A stretch of 64,000 nt of DNA from Sipunculus nudus (GCA_026874595.1 CM049315.1:60264889-60328888), one strand, 5' to 3'; positions 21,182 to 33,905 are shown, numbered from the stretch's first letter. Translations and numbers: made by a program. The notes: generated by a model from the letters alone, not told the origin.

Positions 21182-21391
21182 TTATTTATTTAGGAGGGGT
21201 TGAAAATTGTGATATATTTGAGCAAATATGAATGCAATGACAGCAGTAATAAGCAGTAGTAGAATGATGATAAGGCTATTTGTTGAAGGATCTAAAGTGT
21301 ATGGTAGTCTGCAAGCTTTCAATTTGACAGATATGATGTTATGATTAACTATGCTGATGAAGTGATTTATGAATTTGTGACTGTATGACAC
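21182..21391 (-). other. 69-codon ORF inside E1 (doubtful gene)
   Basis: The predicted peptide starts MSYSHKFINH and has a hydrophobic stretch (residues ~44-60, IIILLLLITAVIAFIFAQ) that could span a membrane. The identical peptide is encoded in the other E1 copy at 62512-62721. Because the surrounding DNA is also nearly identical, the match reflects recent copying and need not indicate selection. No splice, promoter or homology evidence supports expression. Confidence 0.2.
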
Positions 21392-24089
21392 AATATCTCT
21401 TTAGTCTTGACAAGGTACATTATTGTGATGCCCACTATGTCTACATATTACACAATATTGACATAATTTCTGGCATGTACATAGGTACCTATGGACGAAT
21501 AGTATACAAAATATTAAAGTATTAATATATCTGATTCATCTTGCTCTTGCTTACTGAGGCTGACTTTGGGATGGGGTTTGGAGAAGGGAAAAGTGAGGGC
21601 AGCACGAAGGTGGATGTAGAAATATTCTATTGTAATGTTTTTCATTTATATAAGAATATGAAAAGCTAAGAGGAACGGGGCCCTCCTACTTGGTTATAGT
21701 AAAGTTCTAAATATATGATTGCAACTAATACTCTGACAAGACTGTCATGAAGAAAAACAGTAAAAGTTTTGAGATACTGTGATGCATATGAAAATTTACA
21801 GATGGACAGGCAAGTGGACAGAATGGACTAATACCTTTATTTCACTTTCAAGGGAATAATGCATTTAAGTTTATATATAATTCTATTTTTTTAAGCATAT
21901 CCACTTTTTCCATTAAGAAGTTTTTATCTGAATCATTTTTTTATTTACAGGTTTTATAAATTTTAATAAAAAATCCTGAAAATGTAAGTTAAAATATTAG
22001 AATTGTTGCAATCATTATATATACAGAGTAAAAAACTGAAACTATAAGTTAAAATATTAGAATTGTTGCAAAAGTTGCAATCATCATATATCCAGAGTGT
22101 AGCTCATATTGGGTCATATTATGCATACACATATATTTTATTATTTTAAAATCATAAATGTTTAAACTGAATTTAAAAGAAAATAATGCCACAACATGGC
22201 ATCTACAAGAATATTCCTTGAATCACTATTAAAAAGTTTTGCACATTTGAGTTTTCAGTACATGCTTAATTTTATTCACCAAAATAAAATAAAAGATTCA
22301 GTATATTTGATAAAATAAAACATCTTTTCAAATAAAGTATACACACTGTTGGTTGAATGAGGGACAAACAATATCATTGTGCTAATTACTATCCCAGTTT
22401 TAATTTATAAATGGAATTAATAGTCAATTTCACACCTGGTGAAGTTTTTACTCTTCTGAAGTAAGGAATTACTTATCTGATGAACATCCACACTTTCATA
22501 GCAAAACACCACTTTGTGGACACAATTAAATGTACACTTTAATCATTGTAACCCTGGTGGTACAATACAAAATCTAAAAATGTAGCATAGAATAAGAATG
22601 AATCAAATACAGAAAATAATAACATTCATCTAGTTTAAGCACCATCTTGGGGGGGGGGGGGGGAGTGCAGGGCAGAGGGGAAGCCTGCTGGTAGTGGCCA
22701 AGCTGACCCAAGGCAATCAGCCTGGGGTGGGTTACATAATGCAAGTGAAGGCTGTACTACTAGGTGGGCTAGATGTAAAAAACACTTGACATGGTGTATG
22801 AAAACATGAATAAAAGCTTTTCTTTCCAATCAATTTCTTTGAAATTTCAGATTTTAAAAGATTAAATCCTTATGTATATATGCTGTGAAAATTAAATCAA
22901 CAGTGCCAAAGTTGGACAAAATTTAAGGTATTGATTTTTTATTTATGCTAATAACTTGAAAAATTTGAAAATTCAGATCTAATTTTGGGTAAACAATTGA
23001 ATCTTGATTAAATAAAGTTATATTCCTGAAAAAAAAGTCTCTAGGTTCAGCAATTCTCATGTTAGGTGAGTAAATATATTTCCTGATTTTTTAAAAAATT
23101 GCATTATGTTTTGGCCCATAACTTCAAAATAATACCCAATACTGACCTAATTTTTGGTATGTTCATAGAAAATGTATGAAAGAATGTGAATACTAAATAC
23201 GATCAAAAACAGATCAGTGGTTTTGATATTAGGCAGCCTTGAAGTGTAACAATGGATTTTTTTTTATGGAAAACGGATTTTTTTCCCTTAATATCTCGAA
23301 GGAACGAAGTCCTAATGACCCAATTTTCGGTATGGTAGGAGATTTTGGGGACATCTAAAATTATGCCAACAGCCTGGGGAGCATAGAGATGAACACTGAA
23401 TGACCTACAGTCATCAAAGTGGACTGCTTGACAATGTAAGGGAATACAACAAGAGCCTAACAAAAATTCAATAACTAGCCTAATTTTGCAGATTTTATTT
23501 TCAAATTTAAGATTTTAACAGATTTAATCCCTATGTATACATGCTGTGAAAATTAAATCCACAGTACTTACAGGAAAAAAAAACGTGCCGTGGCCAAAGT
23601 TGGGCAAAATTTAAGGTATCAATTTTTTATTTTTTTATATTTTTGCCAATATTTAAAAAAATTTAACAGATTTTGATCTAATTTTGGTATACAATTAAAT
23701 TTTGATTAATTAAAGTTGTATTACTGGAAAAAAGTCCCTACCTTTAACACTTTTGGTCTTAAGTGACCAAATATCTTCCTGATTTTTTTACAGAGTCCAT
23801 TATGTTTGGGCCCATAACTTTTTTAAATTATACAATACTGACTTAATATCTGGCATGTACATAGAAACTATATAGAGGAATATTTATGGTAAATATGAAG
23901 AAAACCAGATGAGTGGTTTTGATATTAGGCAGTCCTGAAGTGTGAAAATAAATTTCTAATAAAAAATTGAGGTTTTTCCTTAATATCTCGAAGGAACGAA
24001 GTCCTATTGACCCAATTTTCGGCATGGTAGGAGACTGTATGCCGAATTTCAGATTCGTAGGTCCAACGGTGTCGAAACGTGCCAGTCTT

Positions 24090-24172
24090 ACGGACGGACA
24101 TCCGGACAGACGGACGGACAGACGGACGGAGGGACGGACAGACAGACGGACGGACGACGGACAATGGACCAC
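24090..24172. repeat. GACG/GACA minisatellite in E1
   Basis: Imperfect GACGGACA-type 4-8 bp tandem copies near the right end of E1. Antisense frames through it give Ser/Val/Arg/Pro-rich pseudo-peptides that are not genes. Confidence 0.85.
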
Positions 24173-24208
24173 GACTATAGCTCAGATGACTTATAGTCAG
24201 CTGAGCTA

Positions 24209-24283
24209 AAAACTGTACTTCAGAGTATTGACGGCTAGTTAATCAATTATTTATAGCCGGAGTTCGTTTGAGGGTGTTTCAAT
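24209..24283. repeat. Right half of the duplicated target segment (B)
   Basis: ACTTCAGAGTATTGACGGCT through GCCGGAGTTCG matches 25461-25530 and completes segment A of 20868-20975 once E1 is removed. Confidence 0.8.
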
Positions 24284-25347
24284 TGTTACAGATGTCTGTT
24301 TTATTGTGCGCAGGGTGTTCCATGTGTTGTTGACATTTGGTTTGGGTGGCACGCATGGCTCGTTGCTATGGCAGCATCGCCTGGCAGGGTGCCGGCCCAC
24401 GTGAGGGGTCTGAAGTGTAGAAACACAGCGTTCTTTGTTCTAGTCTGTTCTTTGGGCGCGTGTGTATTATGTATTGTTGGGTTCTTTGGATTGTTCGTGA
24501 AATGGAGGTTTCTAGGCGTTTGGGGAGAAGCTATAAATTAGGGGGCTGTGTTTAGAGAGAGGAGAGAGAGAAATATTCCAGCGGACACAGAAGAGTGTGA
24601 GTCAGTTTGCGGACCTTTCCGATAATTGCAGCAGTTATAGATCTTCTTCGAATTTGTAACAGATTTTATATAGTCTTCAGTTTGCCTTTGGGATCACTAC
24701 CAGAATTTCACTTTTGGGTCACAACAGAATGATTTTCTTTTTGACTTATACTATTATTCTCTGAGAAGATTTATGCGAACTGTTCATCTGGATTATACGT
24801 TTTAAAGGACTTGTTGTCGCTGTGACAGTGGTTGTAATCAGGTACTGTATACTTTATTTATTATACGGTGTAATTGTATTGATTTACTGTAATACTGTTG
24901 TTATACTGTGTAATTGTATTGATTTATTTTATTGTTATGTTAAGGTTGCTTTAAGAATAAATTATAATTATTTATTAACAAAAAAAAAAAAAAAACCACT
25001 GACTTCTTTATTCATTCCCGTAGACATTTCACGCTGCCTAGTGTTACGGAATCTGATTTTTTTAATCTCCATAACAAAATTTATGCTCGTCGTGACTACG
25101 TGATCTGTTGTTGTCAGGTTCCGTAACATTTTATACTGTGTTATTGTATTGATTTAGTGTATTGTAATGTTGGGATTGTTCTAAGAATAAATTATAATTA
25201 TTTGTTAACAAAAACACACTGACTACTTTATTCATTCCTCAAGACATTTCACGCTGCCTTGTGTTACAGAATCTGGTTTTTTTAACTTCGTAACGGGATT
25301 TGTGCTGATCACGATTGCGTGATCTGTTGATATTAGGTTCCGTAACA
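24284..25347 (+). mobile_element. LTR-like unit with duplicated 3' part
   Basis: It starts TGTTACAG and ends TTCCGTAACA (at 25128 and again at 25347), giving TGTTAC..GTAACA inverted ends as in many LTRs. A TATA-like GCTATAAATTAG at 24531 and AATAAA-containing AAGAATAAATTATAATTAT near 24952 fit an LTR promoter and polyadenylation signal. About 220 bp (from TATACTGTGT to CCGTAACA) is tandemly duplicated at ~24903-25128 and 25131-25347. No gag/pol, PBS or clear target duplication is visible, so it may be a solo LTR or another type of repeat. Confidence 0.5.
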
Positions 25348-25348
25348 A

Positions 25349-25530
25349 AATTTACACATGAGAAAGACCGTTCAAAATATATAAGTAAAATAAATTATGG
25401 AATACGTACATTTCTCTGGCAAACGTTACCAAATTGCCAAATTCCTCTGTACAGAAAAAAACTCTACTTCAGAGTATTGAAGGCTAGTTAATCAATTATT
25501 TACAGCCGGGGTTCGTTTGATAGTGTTTCA
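25349..25530. repeat. Paralogous empty site (A'B') for element E1
   Basis: This joins copies of 20868-20975 and 24209-24283 without the 3.2-kb element: ..GTACAGAAAAAAACTCTACTTCAG... It is direct evidence that E1 inserted into a pre-existing repeated segment, and it defines E1's ends. Confidence 0.8.
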
Positions 25531-27660
25531 ATATTAAAGTAAAACTCACTCCTTATCAAACTGATCGTAGCCTAACATTATAAAACAGGCAGAATGTAAA
25601 AGGCATAAATCGACTCTAGAATGTTTGGGACCTCACAAATTGACATCGCTGTGCAAGGATATTTACCGGTCACATCAATTTACCTCGGATTCTGCATGCT
25701 GCCCGCGGGCCGTAGCGTTCCCACCCCTCATTTAGAAAGTAACCACGCACGATTTTACACCTTGCGGTGCATATCAGGAATCATTTATCCCACGACGAAT
25801 ATGAACGGTTTGGAAAATGAACAGATATTTAAACATTTTGGAGGGTCCGAAGAAATTTAAAATTAATGAAACAAGTACATGGTTAGTAACTGCCTATAAA
25901 CAAATTACAATATATAATACGATTACGATATATAATAAAATATAAGGTGACATAAAGTTTGTATCCGACAGATCACTGGCTGTCAGACGTGTTAGGGTCA
26001 GCTGTATGTATTTTATTTAAGTTTGACCGTATACAGGTGCATGTCGCCAGCGGCATCCATTACCCGACAGGTGACAGATCAATACAGCAATGAAATCACA
26101 TCTATATTCACACACCTTTTTGGTGTCCATGTCTGCAGTTATCCTAAACCTTATTCAAGTTTCTTCAAAAGCCCACCGTTATGATGATGATGATGATGAT
26201 GATGAGAGCGAGAGAGAGCATAAACAGGGACACCGACATACATATGGAACCTATGATCTTCAAGGTCAGCAGGTATACTATAGGACTAAAAATCACTAAA
26301 CAGAAAAAGAGAATTCATCAATACAATAGGGGTATAAGCAGGTGTAACAAAATGACATTAACTCCAAATTCGGTCAGAAAATTAAATGAAGAGTAGAAAA
26401 TAAGTATATATATCAACCGATTCTGCAACAAAACATTGTACAGTAGATGAGAAAGTGTAAAAAAGACTCTGAAATATAAATGTTTCAGCGTGACCCCAAA
26501 TTCATTTATTTTTAGTGGCCAACAATTTGCAGTTGCAGAGGTGCAAATTGATGAGACGCCTATTTTAGCTTTATGATTACAGTGCACCTTTTTTTGACAA
26601 TATGATTTATCGGGTCTTTAATTATTTTGAACTTGAAGACCAGTTTATTTTCATCCCAAATACAACTGTGAAGACTAGCTTATTTATTTTGATATTAACA
26701 GATATAACAACAACTAACACCCGTCACAGGTGAAGTATTTCTAGCACAGGCCATAGGAATGACATTCCTATAGATAATATGTAAATTAATTAACAATAGA
26801 TAAGACAAAAGTTTATTTCAAACCCTATATACTTACCCCATATTTTATTAATACAATCAAATTGTGCATGTTTGTTAATGCTCTAGGAACAACTAAACAT
26901 TTTGTAATGTCTGACTATATTAGTCTCAGAAAATGTAAAGATATAAAAAATTGGCATTGAAATTTGCGTTATCTTTACTCAAAATTCAACAAATTTGGAA
27001 AACTTATCTGGAACTGTTTGTCCCCCTCTTGCACTGCTTGCAGACGAACAAAATAACATGCATGTCAACTACTTATCGGAGGGCATCAGGCCTGGATTCA
27101 AGTGAAAAAAAACTGCTTTCTGCCTGGATACACAATCGTAGTTGCCGACATATGGCGCTGACATGGGCCTTTCGAAAAATCATTTGATATATCTCTGGAT
27201 TTATGGAGAATTAAGTAAAATGACACTCTTTGCATTATTCCCGACAGTTCAAGACCAAAAACGTGCATATATATATATATATATATCTGACGCGTGGCCA
27301 CTGAATAGTTCGGTGACAAAAGTCCGGTTGAACTATAATATAGATGATTAATTCTGCCAATTTCTGACGTTCTCAGGCCCTGGAATTACGAAGTGTACCA
27401 GTGATGTCAAAATGACAATGGGTACTTAAAATGGTGAAAAGTAAAAGATTATATAGCTACCTGAAATAATCGATCTTCCATCGATCGCCTTTTTTCACTC
27501 TCGAATAAAACATGATGGAACAACAAAGTCTTAAGCCGGGGCATATTCCTCCGATAACATTGTACGACAGAAAAGGCGTCGGTCCGTTATTCGTCATGTC
27601 AACGAATTTTGACAGATTGTGTCGGTATAAAGCTAGATTTCTATGGCGAAAATTGAAGAT
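25531..27660. other. Gene-poor stretch
   Basis: It contains a short (GAT)n run at about 26179-26204 and a short (AT)n at 27267-27287. Frames are short and motif-free. No gene called. Confidence 0.4.
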
Positions 27661-27664
27661 ACTG

Positions 27665-27825
27665 ATAGAGTTGAAGATCGTAGTGAGAGAGGTGGAGGAA
27701 GCCGGAGAACCCGGAGAGAACCATCGACCGTGGACAGGCCACTACAACCTACTCTCATGGCAGCACCTGGGATTGAACCGGGGTCGCAAGCGGAGTGACT
27801 CGACTATAGCACATGCATGCGTGGA
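27665..27825 (-). mobile_element. tRNA-derived SINE, copy 2 (inverted)
   Basis: On the - strand this reads a good B box (GGTTCAATCCC), then ~65 bp later the core GGTTCTCTCCGGGTTCTCCG and TTCCTCCACCTCT, in the same order and spacing as copy 1 at 4575-4720. The 123-codon + strand frame that crosses it is incidental. Confidence 0.7.
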
Positions 27826-30800
27826 TATGACGGGAATAATTGTATACATGAAATACATAAATACAGTTTTTGTTGCAAATTAGGTTTTGTCCGTGTAGTA
27901 TACACATGTTCATATAACTAAACGCTGTATTTCAACACTTAATTAAATCCACGTGTGCACGTGCTGGTCGCCAATCATTCATGAACAACAATCAGTTCAC
28001 GCGGGTGTTAAATAAACTATAATTACCCGTCCAGATTGGTGAGATGTTACCATCAAGTGTATACAGAGGCTAGTGGGTCTGTTATACAAACACGGGGAGT
28101 CCTCTTAAAGGGCGCTTAATTATTAACGTCCATGTGATGTAAAGATTGAGGCCATGGACGAATAGCCAGTGTGTATGTTTTATACCTTCAATAAAAGTAA
28201 AAACCACAAAGCAATATCGTAAATTATGAATTGTTTGATATACAGTAATACTTTGACTCTCCGTAAAGACTACGAAACTCTACACATGTACACGTACATT
28301 TACAGAATCCTGTGAAAATTGAAGCGAGGAATATACAAGTATGAAATAATTTAAAAGTTTATGATAGATTAAATTTAAATTTAACAATTTTCATTAATTG
28401 AGAACAGCAATGTGTATCAGATTACAAGGTTAACTGTGTAGTTTAAGACTTCTATTATAGCACTTTCATTAGTCTTTAGCCGTTGTTAACTTAAACATTC
28501 TAACATGTCGATATACTTATCAATACCAGATCCAATACCTGTGATCATCCATTCTGCCAGGCCATGTCTAACTTTTCTGTTGTTGTCATTCTTGTAAACC
28601 AATATCGCGAGCTCGTTGTTCAAATACTTCAAATAACTCAACATCACCAACATCTTGGACAATCCAAATATAACCAAATCCATAGGAATAAATTAAATTG
28701 TTCACTGTGTTGCCCAATTTCTTCGACCGAGTCTCACTGGTACAAACAGTAGGCCTAGTAAGCTTGTTTCACACGCCTACTGTCTAGCATGTGTAATATT
28801 TTTATCCAAAATTATATCAATTTTATAATACAATATTTTTTAACTGGAAGTCTTCCACATTCACCAAAGACAGTGACGTTTGGTGCTGATGAACTCAGCT
28901 TAAGCAGAAACTCGTAACATTTTGTATGTACTCTTTCTATATCATTACACACAATGAATATATGTAGTGACAGGTCACTGTGTATCTCACGGTAATTATT
29001 CAGATATTAGAATGCACATTAAAATGTTGTATGTGAGTAATATGATTTTCTTATAAGTGAAAGACAAATATCGTCGTTCATGCATAATTTTAATTGAACA
29101 TCAGTTAGAAGTAATAATACCGATACCCGCAACGATGGTGTGATTGATCTCGCCAATATTGTGATAATGATTTTGATTTTGATTATTGATAGTGGTATCG
29201 TAGTAGCAGTGGTAGTGGCAGAACTAGCAGCAGTAAAAGCAATGCATTATCACTTTTCAGTTTCACCGAAACTTTGTTTATGAGTTCTTTATATTTCAGT
29301 TGACGTTTCAGGCGTGAATCCATGTTTTACATTACCATCAGTTCTGAAATCCATTTGGAGCACTGGTGGCCTCCCTGGACAAAGAATCAATTTGTCACAC
29401 GACAAACCGGCCCATGTGTACAATGACCGACCGATACGTGTCTTATTGTAGTCAGGGCACGGGCCATTCACGGAAAATTGATCCGTCGTCACCGCATTCA
29501 AGAATGTTTATCTCCATTTGATAAGACATGAATTCGTTAGACGGAGGCGTTGAGCCGGGAAAAGACCAGTATTTACCTTGTATTGTTCTGATGTATGCAA
29601 GATTTATAAAGCAAATATGTACATAAATATTTATATGTACATAAAGTACATGTCCGGCGTGTAAACTGGTGTGACTCCCTCAGAGCTAGGTGTCATCATC
29701 CAGGGAACCACAAAGCGTTTAATTTGACCACCATTCCAGCGCAATCAGAATGACATGATAGTCTTAATTCTGATGTTTATTGGTAACACCAACCATTAAT
29801 TTGCATTCTTTTTAAATCAGATCCCCCTCATGTGTGGGCTTCAAACAAGAAAGCCTTTGAACGTGCCGACAAGTTGGTCACCTAGACAATGGAGCTACCT
29901 GCAGATGCGCGGGGTTTAATCGCAATCCACAAGTACCCTTCAATCGGCCTCGTCAATAAAGCTATAATGCCTCATTCCGTCAGCGTGGCCTACCGCGGGG
30001 ACATTAACATCAGAATCAGATTCCCTGGCCGGTTGCAACGCCATTAAGACACCTTTCGTAAGTTTTTAATACCATCAACGTTGATACAACAATCACAGCA
30101 GTGTAATTGAACTTGTACGAGTTTGTGCAACCGTGATGCGTCCACCTATGGACAGGTAAAGTCCTCCATTCAGCGGATTACCTGGCCATATACGATCCTT
30201 ATGAGAGATCGCTACCTCGCGCTGTTTCGACAATTAGGGGACAAAAATGTTTCGGTGAGACTAATTGCTTCATTTGATTAAAACCTTGAACAAGCGGTAG
30301 TGCCATCCGCGTAGCATTTAAACCCACACCAAGGAGACTCCCGGGACAGAGGAGAGAGGGACAGGGAGCGAGAGCCAACCACCACGTTACGTCTGTGGAG
30401 CTTTCACTGATTACGTCTGTGGAGCTTTCACTGACCGCTACGACTGTCACAGCCCGCATAGCTCCCTGAGAGAGAAGCATTACCATTTAATGTTTCATCA
30501 CCACTTGGAGGTAAGGACAGCTCAAGCAAATTACACAGGGACCAAAAATAGGCCAGTGTTATCATTATACAACTATACATAAATGGATCCATAGGTCTGC
30601 ATGTGTTGTTATACATGACCTCCCCTGTATCTTGCAGATGTTTTACATCCACACAACACTATATATAATTATGCAGTAAAGTGCTATTATCTTTTTCATT
30701 AGTATGAGGTGTTTGTTTTCTATATACAGATTGCAGACACTTAGCCAGCTCAAATATATTGATAAGGTTACGTTTAAGTGTGTGATTTTTGGTTGCTATA

Positions 30801-30892
30801 TAGAGATTATGATCGAGTCTAAACAGAGATTCCTTGTATTTCTATATTATTAATATCTTAATATGTAACCCAATGTTCAACTTCGGTTTAAG

Positions 30893-30894
<2 letters not shown>
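27826..30894. other. Gene-poor stretch
   Basis: A 24-bp direct duplication (TTACGTCTGTGGAGCTTTCA, ending CTGA) lies at 30386-30434. A 70-codon - strand frame at 29289-29501 has several Cys residues and an even composition, but I cannot match it to a family and see no exon borders. Confidence 0.35.

Positions 30895-30942
<48 letters not shown>
30895..30942. repeat. (AT)n microsatellite, ~48 bp
   Basis: Uninterrupted TA dinucleotides. This is the first of three long (AT)n tracts within 800 bp. Confidence 0.95.
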
Positions 30943-30944
<2 letters not shown>

Positions 30945-31276
30945 TCTTCGCCCAACTGGTTTCTCACTGGACTATATCTGTTATATACTACAACTTTTAA
31001 AGTTAGACTGTCATACATACTACAGATTTTTCAGCGATTTTCAGGGCTTGGCTTTTTTCCTAAATTTATGATTATATATAAGCCGCATTTGTAATTGCCG
31101 GGTCTTATGGGGTTTATTTATTTTAAAGGGGTTAGAAAACAAGAAGTTTTAAGATTTAGTAAGCTGTCATCACTGCCAATATACGTTATGGTATTATCAA
31201 GCGTTCCTTTTTTTTTATAATTGTAATTAAGTTATTTGACTTCTGTAAAGTACGCTGGGTGGTCCTATAACTATAC

Positions 31277-31278
<2 letters not shown>

Positions 31279-31366
<88 letters not shown>
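31279..31366. repeat. (AT)n microsatellite, ~88 bp
   Basis: Uninterrupted AT dinucleotides, self-complementary. The Tyr-Ile frames through it are artefacts. Confidence 0.95.
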
Positions 31367-31368
<2 letters not shown>

Positions 31369-31621
31369 AGAGAGCGACCGCAATCTATACAGATTTAACA
31401 AACAAACACGCGTACAATTGCCAAAAATAAATTCATTTCTCCTCCAAAAGCTAGCAAACTCCGTGCAGAACGAGACTTGCATCACATCCACTAAGCTAGC
31501 AGACTAGTTAAGTAAGCTGTATTTGGCGTTGCATGAATCAAAAGTTATAGATTTTAGCTTTTCATCTCTATCTCCTCTGAAGTTAACCATATCTTTGGGC
31601 CTAATAGTTAAAAATTCACTA

Positions 31622-31628
<7 letters not shown>

Positions 31629-31696
<68 letters not shown>
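31629..31696. repeat. (AT)n microsatellite, ~68 bp
   Basis: Uninterrupted TA dinucleotides directly preceded by an imperfect TATATTA start. It lies 260 bp after the preceding tract. Confidence 0.95.
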
Positions 31697-31697
<1 letters not shown>

Positions 31698-32849
31698 CTG
31701 TCAGTCTGTCACATTTATCGTTGCTCCAAGAGCGGCTATTTTCGGGGGTCCCTGACGTCCCCAACTACGGCGCCATCTTTTCCTTCTTTAGTTAAAAGCG
31801 ACCGCATTAAAAATAAACCTGATTTCGGGTGAAACAGTGGAGATAAAACATTTCCAATGTTTGTCAGGCAAATATATGACAAATGAGCCTTTTGCAAACA
31901 AAAAGAAGACAGCGTAAGGCTATCTGAATTATGCATGGCCATTCTTTTTTCAAACAACTTGCAAGTGACATTCGGTATAGGGTGCATGGCAGGGGCGGCA
32001 CCATCGTTATCTTACTTGTCCTGTAATGGACACGGTCTGTACACGTCACTTATTGATGTTTGCAATACTTTCCCTTTCAACAGGAATCTCGTGCTTCCTA
32101 TTACTGAAATAAATATCACTTAAGCAAAGATTTATAAAACAACCAGTTTTTATTCAGGTACAATATTAATATTGAGACTGAGACTTCCTTACATAAAACA
32201 GCGTTTATAGGTGTAAGGCCCGCCTTGAGAATGTAGCTCATAACTCGGTATTCATAACGTTTCCTGGACAATACATTGCCGAGAGATTTTATATTTAAAA
32301 CCCTTACACGGAATTAAACACAGGGCCACTCGAACATACATGTTTGTGTGGTCATACTGTATTGACATATAATTACTGTCAAAATGCAGTTTAGGAATCG
32401 CTGACGTGTAGGTAATGTACGAAGACATTCAGCTGGGGACCTCGGAGATCACGTGACATCGGATAAAAAGACCGGCTTACATGGCAAGGGAGGCGTGCAC
32501 TTCTATATTCATAAAATATCAGTCTCTGGCCTGTCATCTCATGGAACACAGACCAAATACCCGGTAACTCTGCAATTTTGGGATTAAGTATTAAATTCAT
32601 GTGTATAATAAAACTCTCCGATCATTTGAAGATCTTGGATTCGACCGTCCACGGGATTATTATGCGGTTTGTAAAACGGGTTCTCAAAAGTTGTGTATAA
32701 GGAGTATACATTTGGCAAAATCGCGTTGTTTAAGGTATGTTCGCCCGTGTTATGTCTCTAATATTTTGAATACGTTATGTATCATTACAGCCTGGCCATT
32801 CGGGACAAATTCACCTCATAACCACCATTGATAAAACCTTTATTGCTAC
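31697..32849. other. Non-coding stretch
   Basis: Short frames only; no exon or repeat boundary supported. Confidence 0.4.
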
Positions 32850-33140
32850 ACCGGCTTCTGTGGCTCAGGGAGAGAGCGCAGGAGCCGGGAGATCGTGAGT
32901 TCGAATCTCAGCCTAGCCGGTGAGATTTTTCACGGTCGGCCCCCACCCAGGGTGAGCGATCTGCAGGTTTAATCGGGAGACTGTACGCAACAGTCGTGTT
33001 TCACTCACAAACGAGTGCGCCTTTCGGGGGTTCCTCGGTGTTATGACCCAGCAGTGGGGATGAGATACACCGAGGACCCGCAGGAGTGATTCACCGAGCC
33101 TGGTTGATGCCAGAAAATCGTGTGTAAGCCCCTGTCAAGT
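32850..33140 (+). mobile_element. tRNA-derived SINE with a tRNA-shaped 72-nt head
   Basis: Positions 32850-32921 fold partly like a tRNA. There is a perfect 7-bp acceptor stem (ACCGGCT with AGCCGGT), a perfect 4-bp D stem (GCTC with GAGC), an A box (TGGCTCAGGGAG) and a B box (AGTTCGAATCTC) with a 4-bp T stem. The anticodon arm does not pair well. About 220 bp of non-tRNA body follows (GGTCGGCCCCCACCCAGGG ... CGAGGACCCGCAGGAG). That combination is a SINE head plus body rather than a functional tRNA gene. Confidence 0.65.
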
Positions 33141-33727
33141 AGTCCGAAACCGGTATGGAATTCTGCAGATTTACATATACTTAGTTAAGCAAGCATAAAA
33201 AAATGGAGGCGGTTACCTCCACCAAGAAAATCTTTAAAAAAAAACCTTTTTTTGCTCTACAAAATGATTTCGTGGTGTATATTAAACCACAACCGTCTCT
33301 AGTGTCAGTACTAGATGTGAGGATTTATGTATTTTTTTTCTGAAATTTTTCTATTTCCGTGATATTTTTTGTCTTTACCTTCCTTCACATATTTATCAGT
33401 AAAAAGGGATAACAAATGTCTGCTAGAATGATTGATTCTGGACCACAAGCGCCAGGAATATTTTTAACATGTGGGAGTATACCAAGTCAACAAAAATGAC
33501 TTCTACCTGATGCCTTTTTTTTTAAACATGAAGTTGCTATATATGATGAAGCGCGTAAAATGAAAGAATACATAGAAACACAGAAAATAAATATATTAAG
33601 TACTTGTAATTATAAAGAATGTAGAAAAAATCCTAGCCATTCCAAAGATGTTTGAGGACTGTATGTATCAGTGTTAGGTATGGATGTATATAGTGTTACA
33701 CAATCACTGACATGACCTATGTTAAAC
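33141..33727. other. Non-coding stretch
   Basis: Holds a small palindrome, GGAGGCGGTTACCTCC (33206-33221). Nothing else supportable. Confidence 0.4.
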
Positions 33728-33905
33728 AGAAATCAGGGGCGGATCCAGAATTTCGGAAGGGGGGTGGGGGGTGGGGGAAACAAGACTGGTGATAAATCTG
33801 AAAAAAAAATCCTCATGTCCGGAAAAGTGCAGGGTCCAGGCTGAAAAACGGGTTTGAAACCCTTGAAAAAGGTTTGCGGCGGATGAATAGTGGATCCCCC
33901 CACCA
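33728..33905 (+). mobile_element. G-rich CAGGGGCGGATCCAG element, second location
   Basis: It begins CAGGGGCGGATCCAGAATTT with GGGGGGTGGGGGGTGGGGG downstream, and ends near TGGATCCCCCC. It is related to 17737-17946 and to the inverted copies near 46.7 kb. Likely a non-autonomous hAT-like element; its target duplication was not identified. Confidence 0.5.

Larger units (their letters stand above)
20976..24208. mobile_element. 3.2-kb dispersed element E1, complete copy
   Basis: It opens CAAGGGACCCATGGGTCACG..GCTCAGCTGA and closes AGTCAGCTGAGCTA, so GCTCAGCTGA is present near both ends in inverted orientation. The paralogous empty site at 25349-25530 fixes both boundaries to within a few A residues. 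Internal landmarks include a G run at 22650-22663, a segment with GTGCCGTGGCCAAAGTTGGG, and a GACG-rich minisatellite near the right end. The first ~1.2 kb is nearly identical to 62305-63513. Related right-hand parts occur at 49300-50492 and 59360-60290. It has no transposase and resembles abundant non-autonomous bivalve repeats. Confidence 0.8.

Noticed and set aside
23843-24209. Frames rich in Arg-Arg-Thr-Asp or Val-Arg-Pro-Ser repeats
   Set aside because: They come from the GACG minisatellite at the end of element E1.
29289-29501. 70-codon - strand frame with several cysteines
   Set aside because: Composition looks protein-like, but I recognise no motif, and no splice sites or neighbouring exons support it.
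31186-31795. Frames with long Tyr-Ile repeats
   Set aside because: They are translations of (AT)n microsatellites.
32850-32921. A functional tRNA gene
   Set aside because: Acceptor and D stems are good, but the anticodon stem does not pair, the T stem has a mismatch, and a SINE-type body follows.
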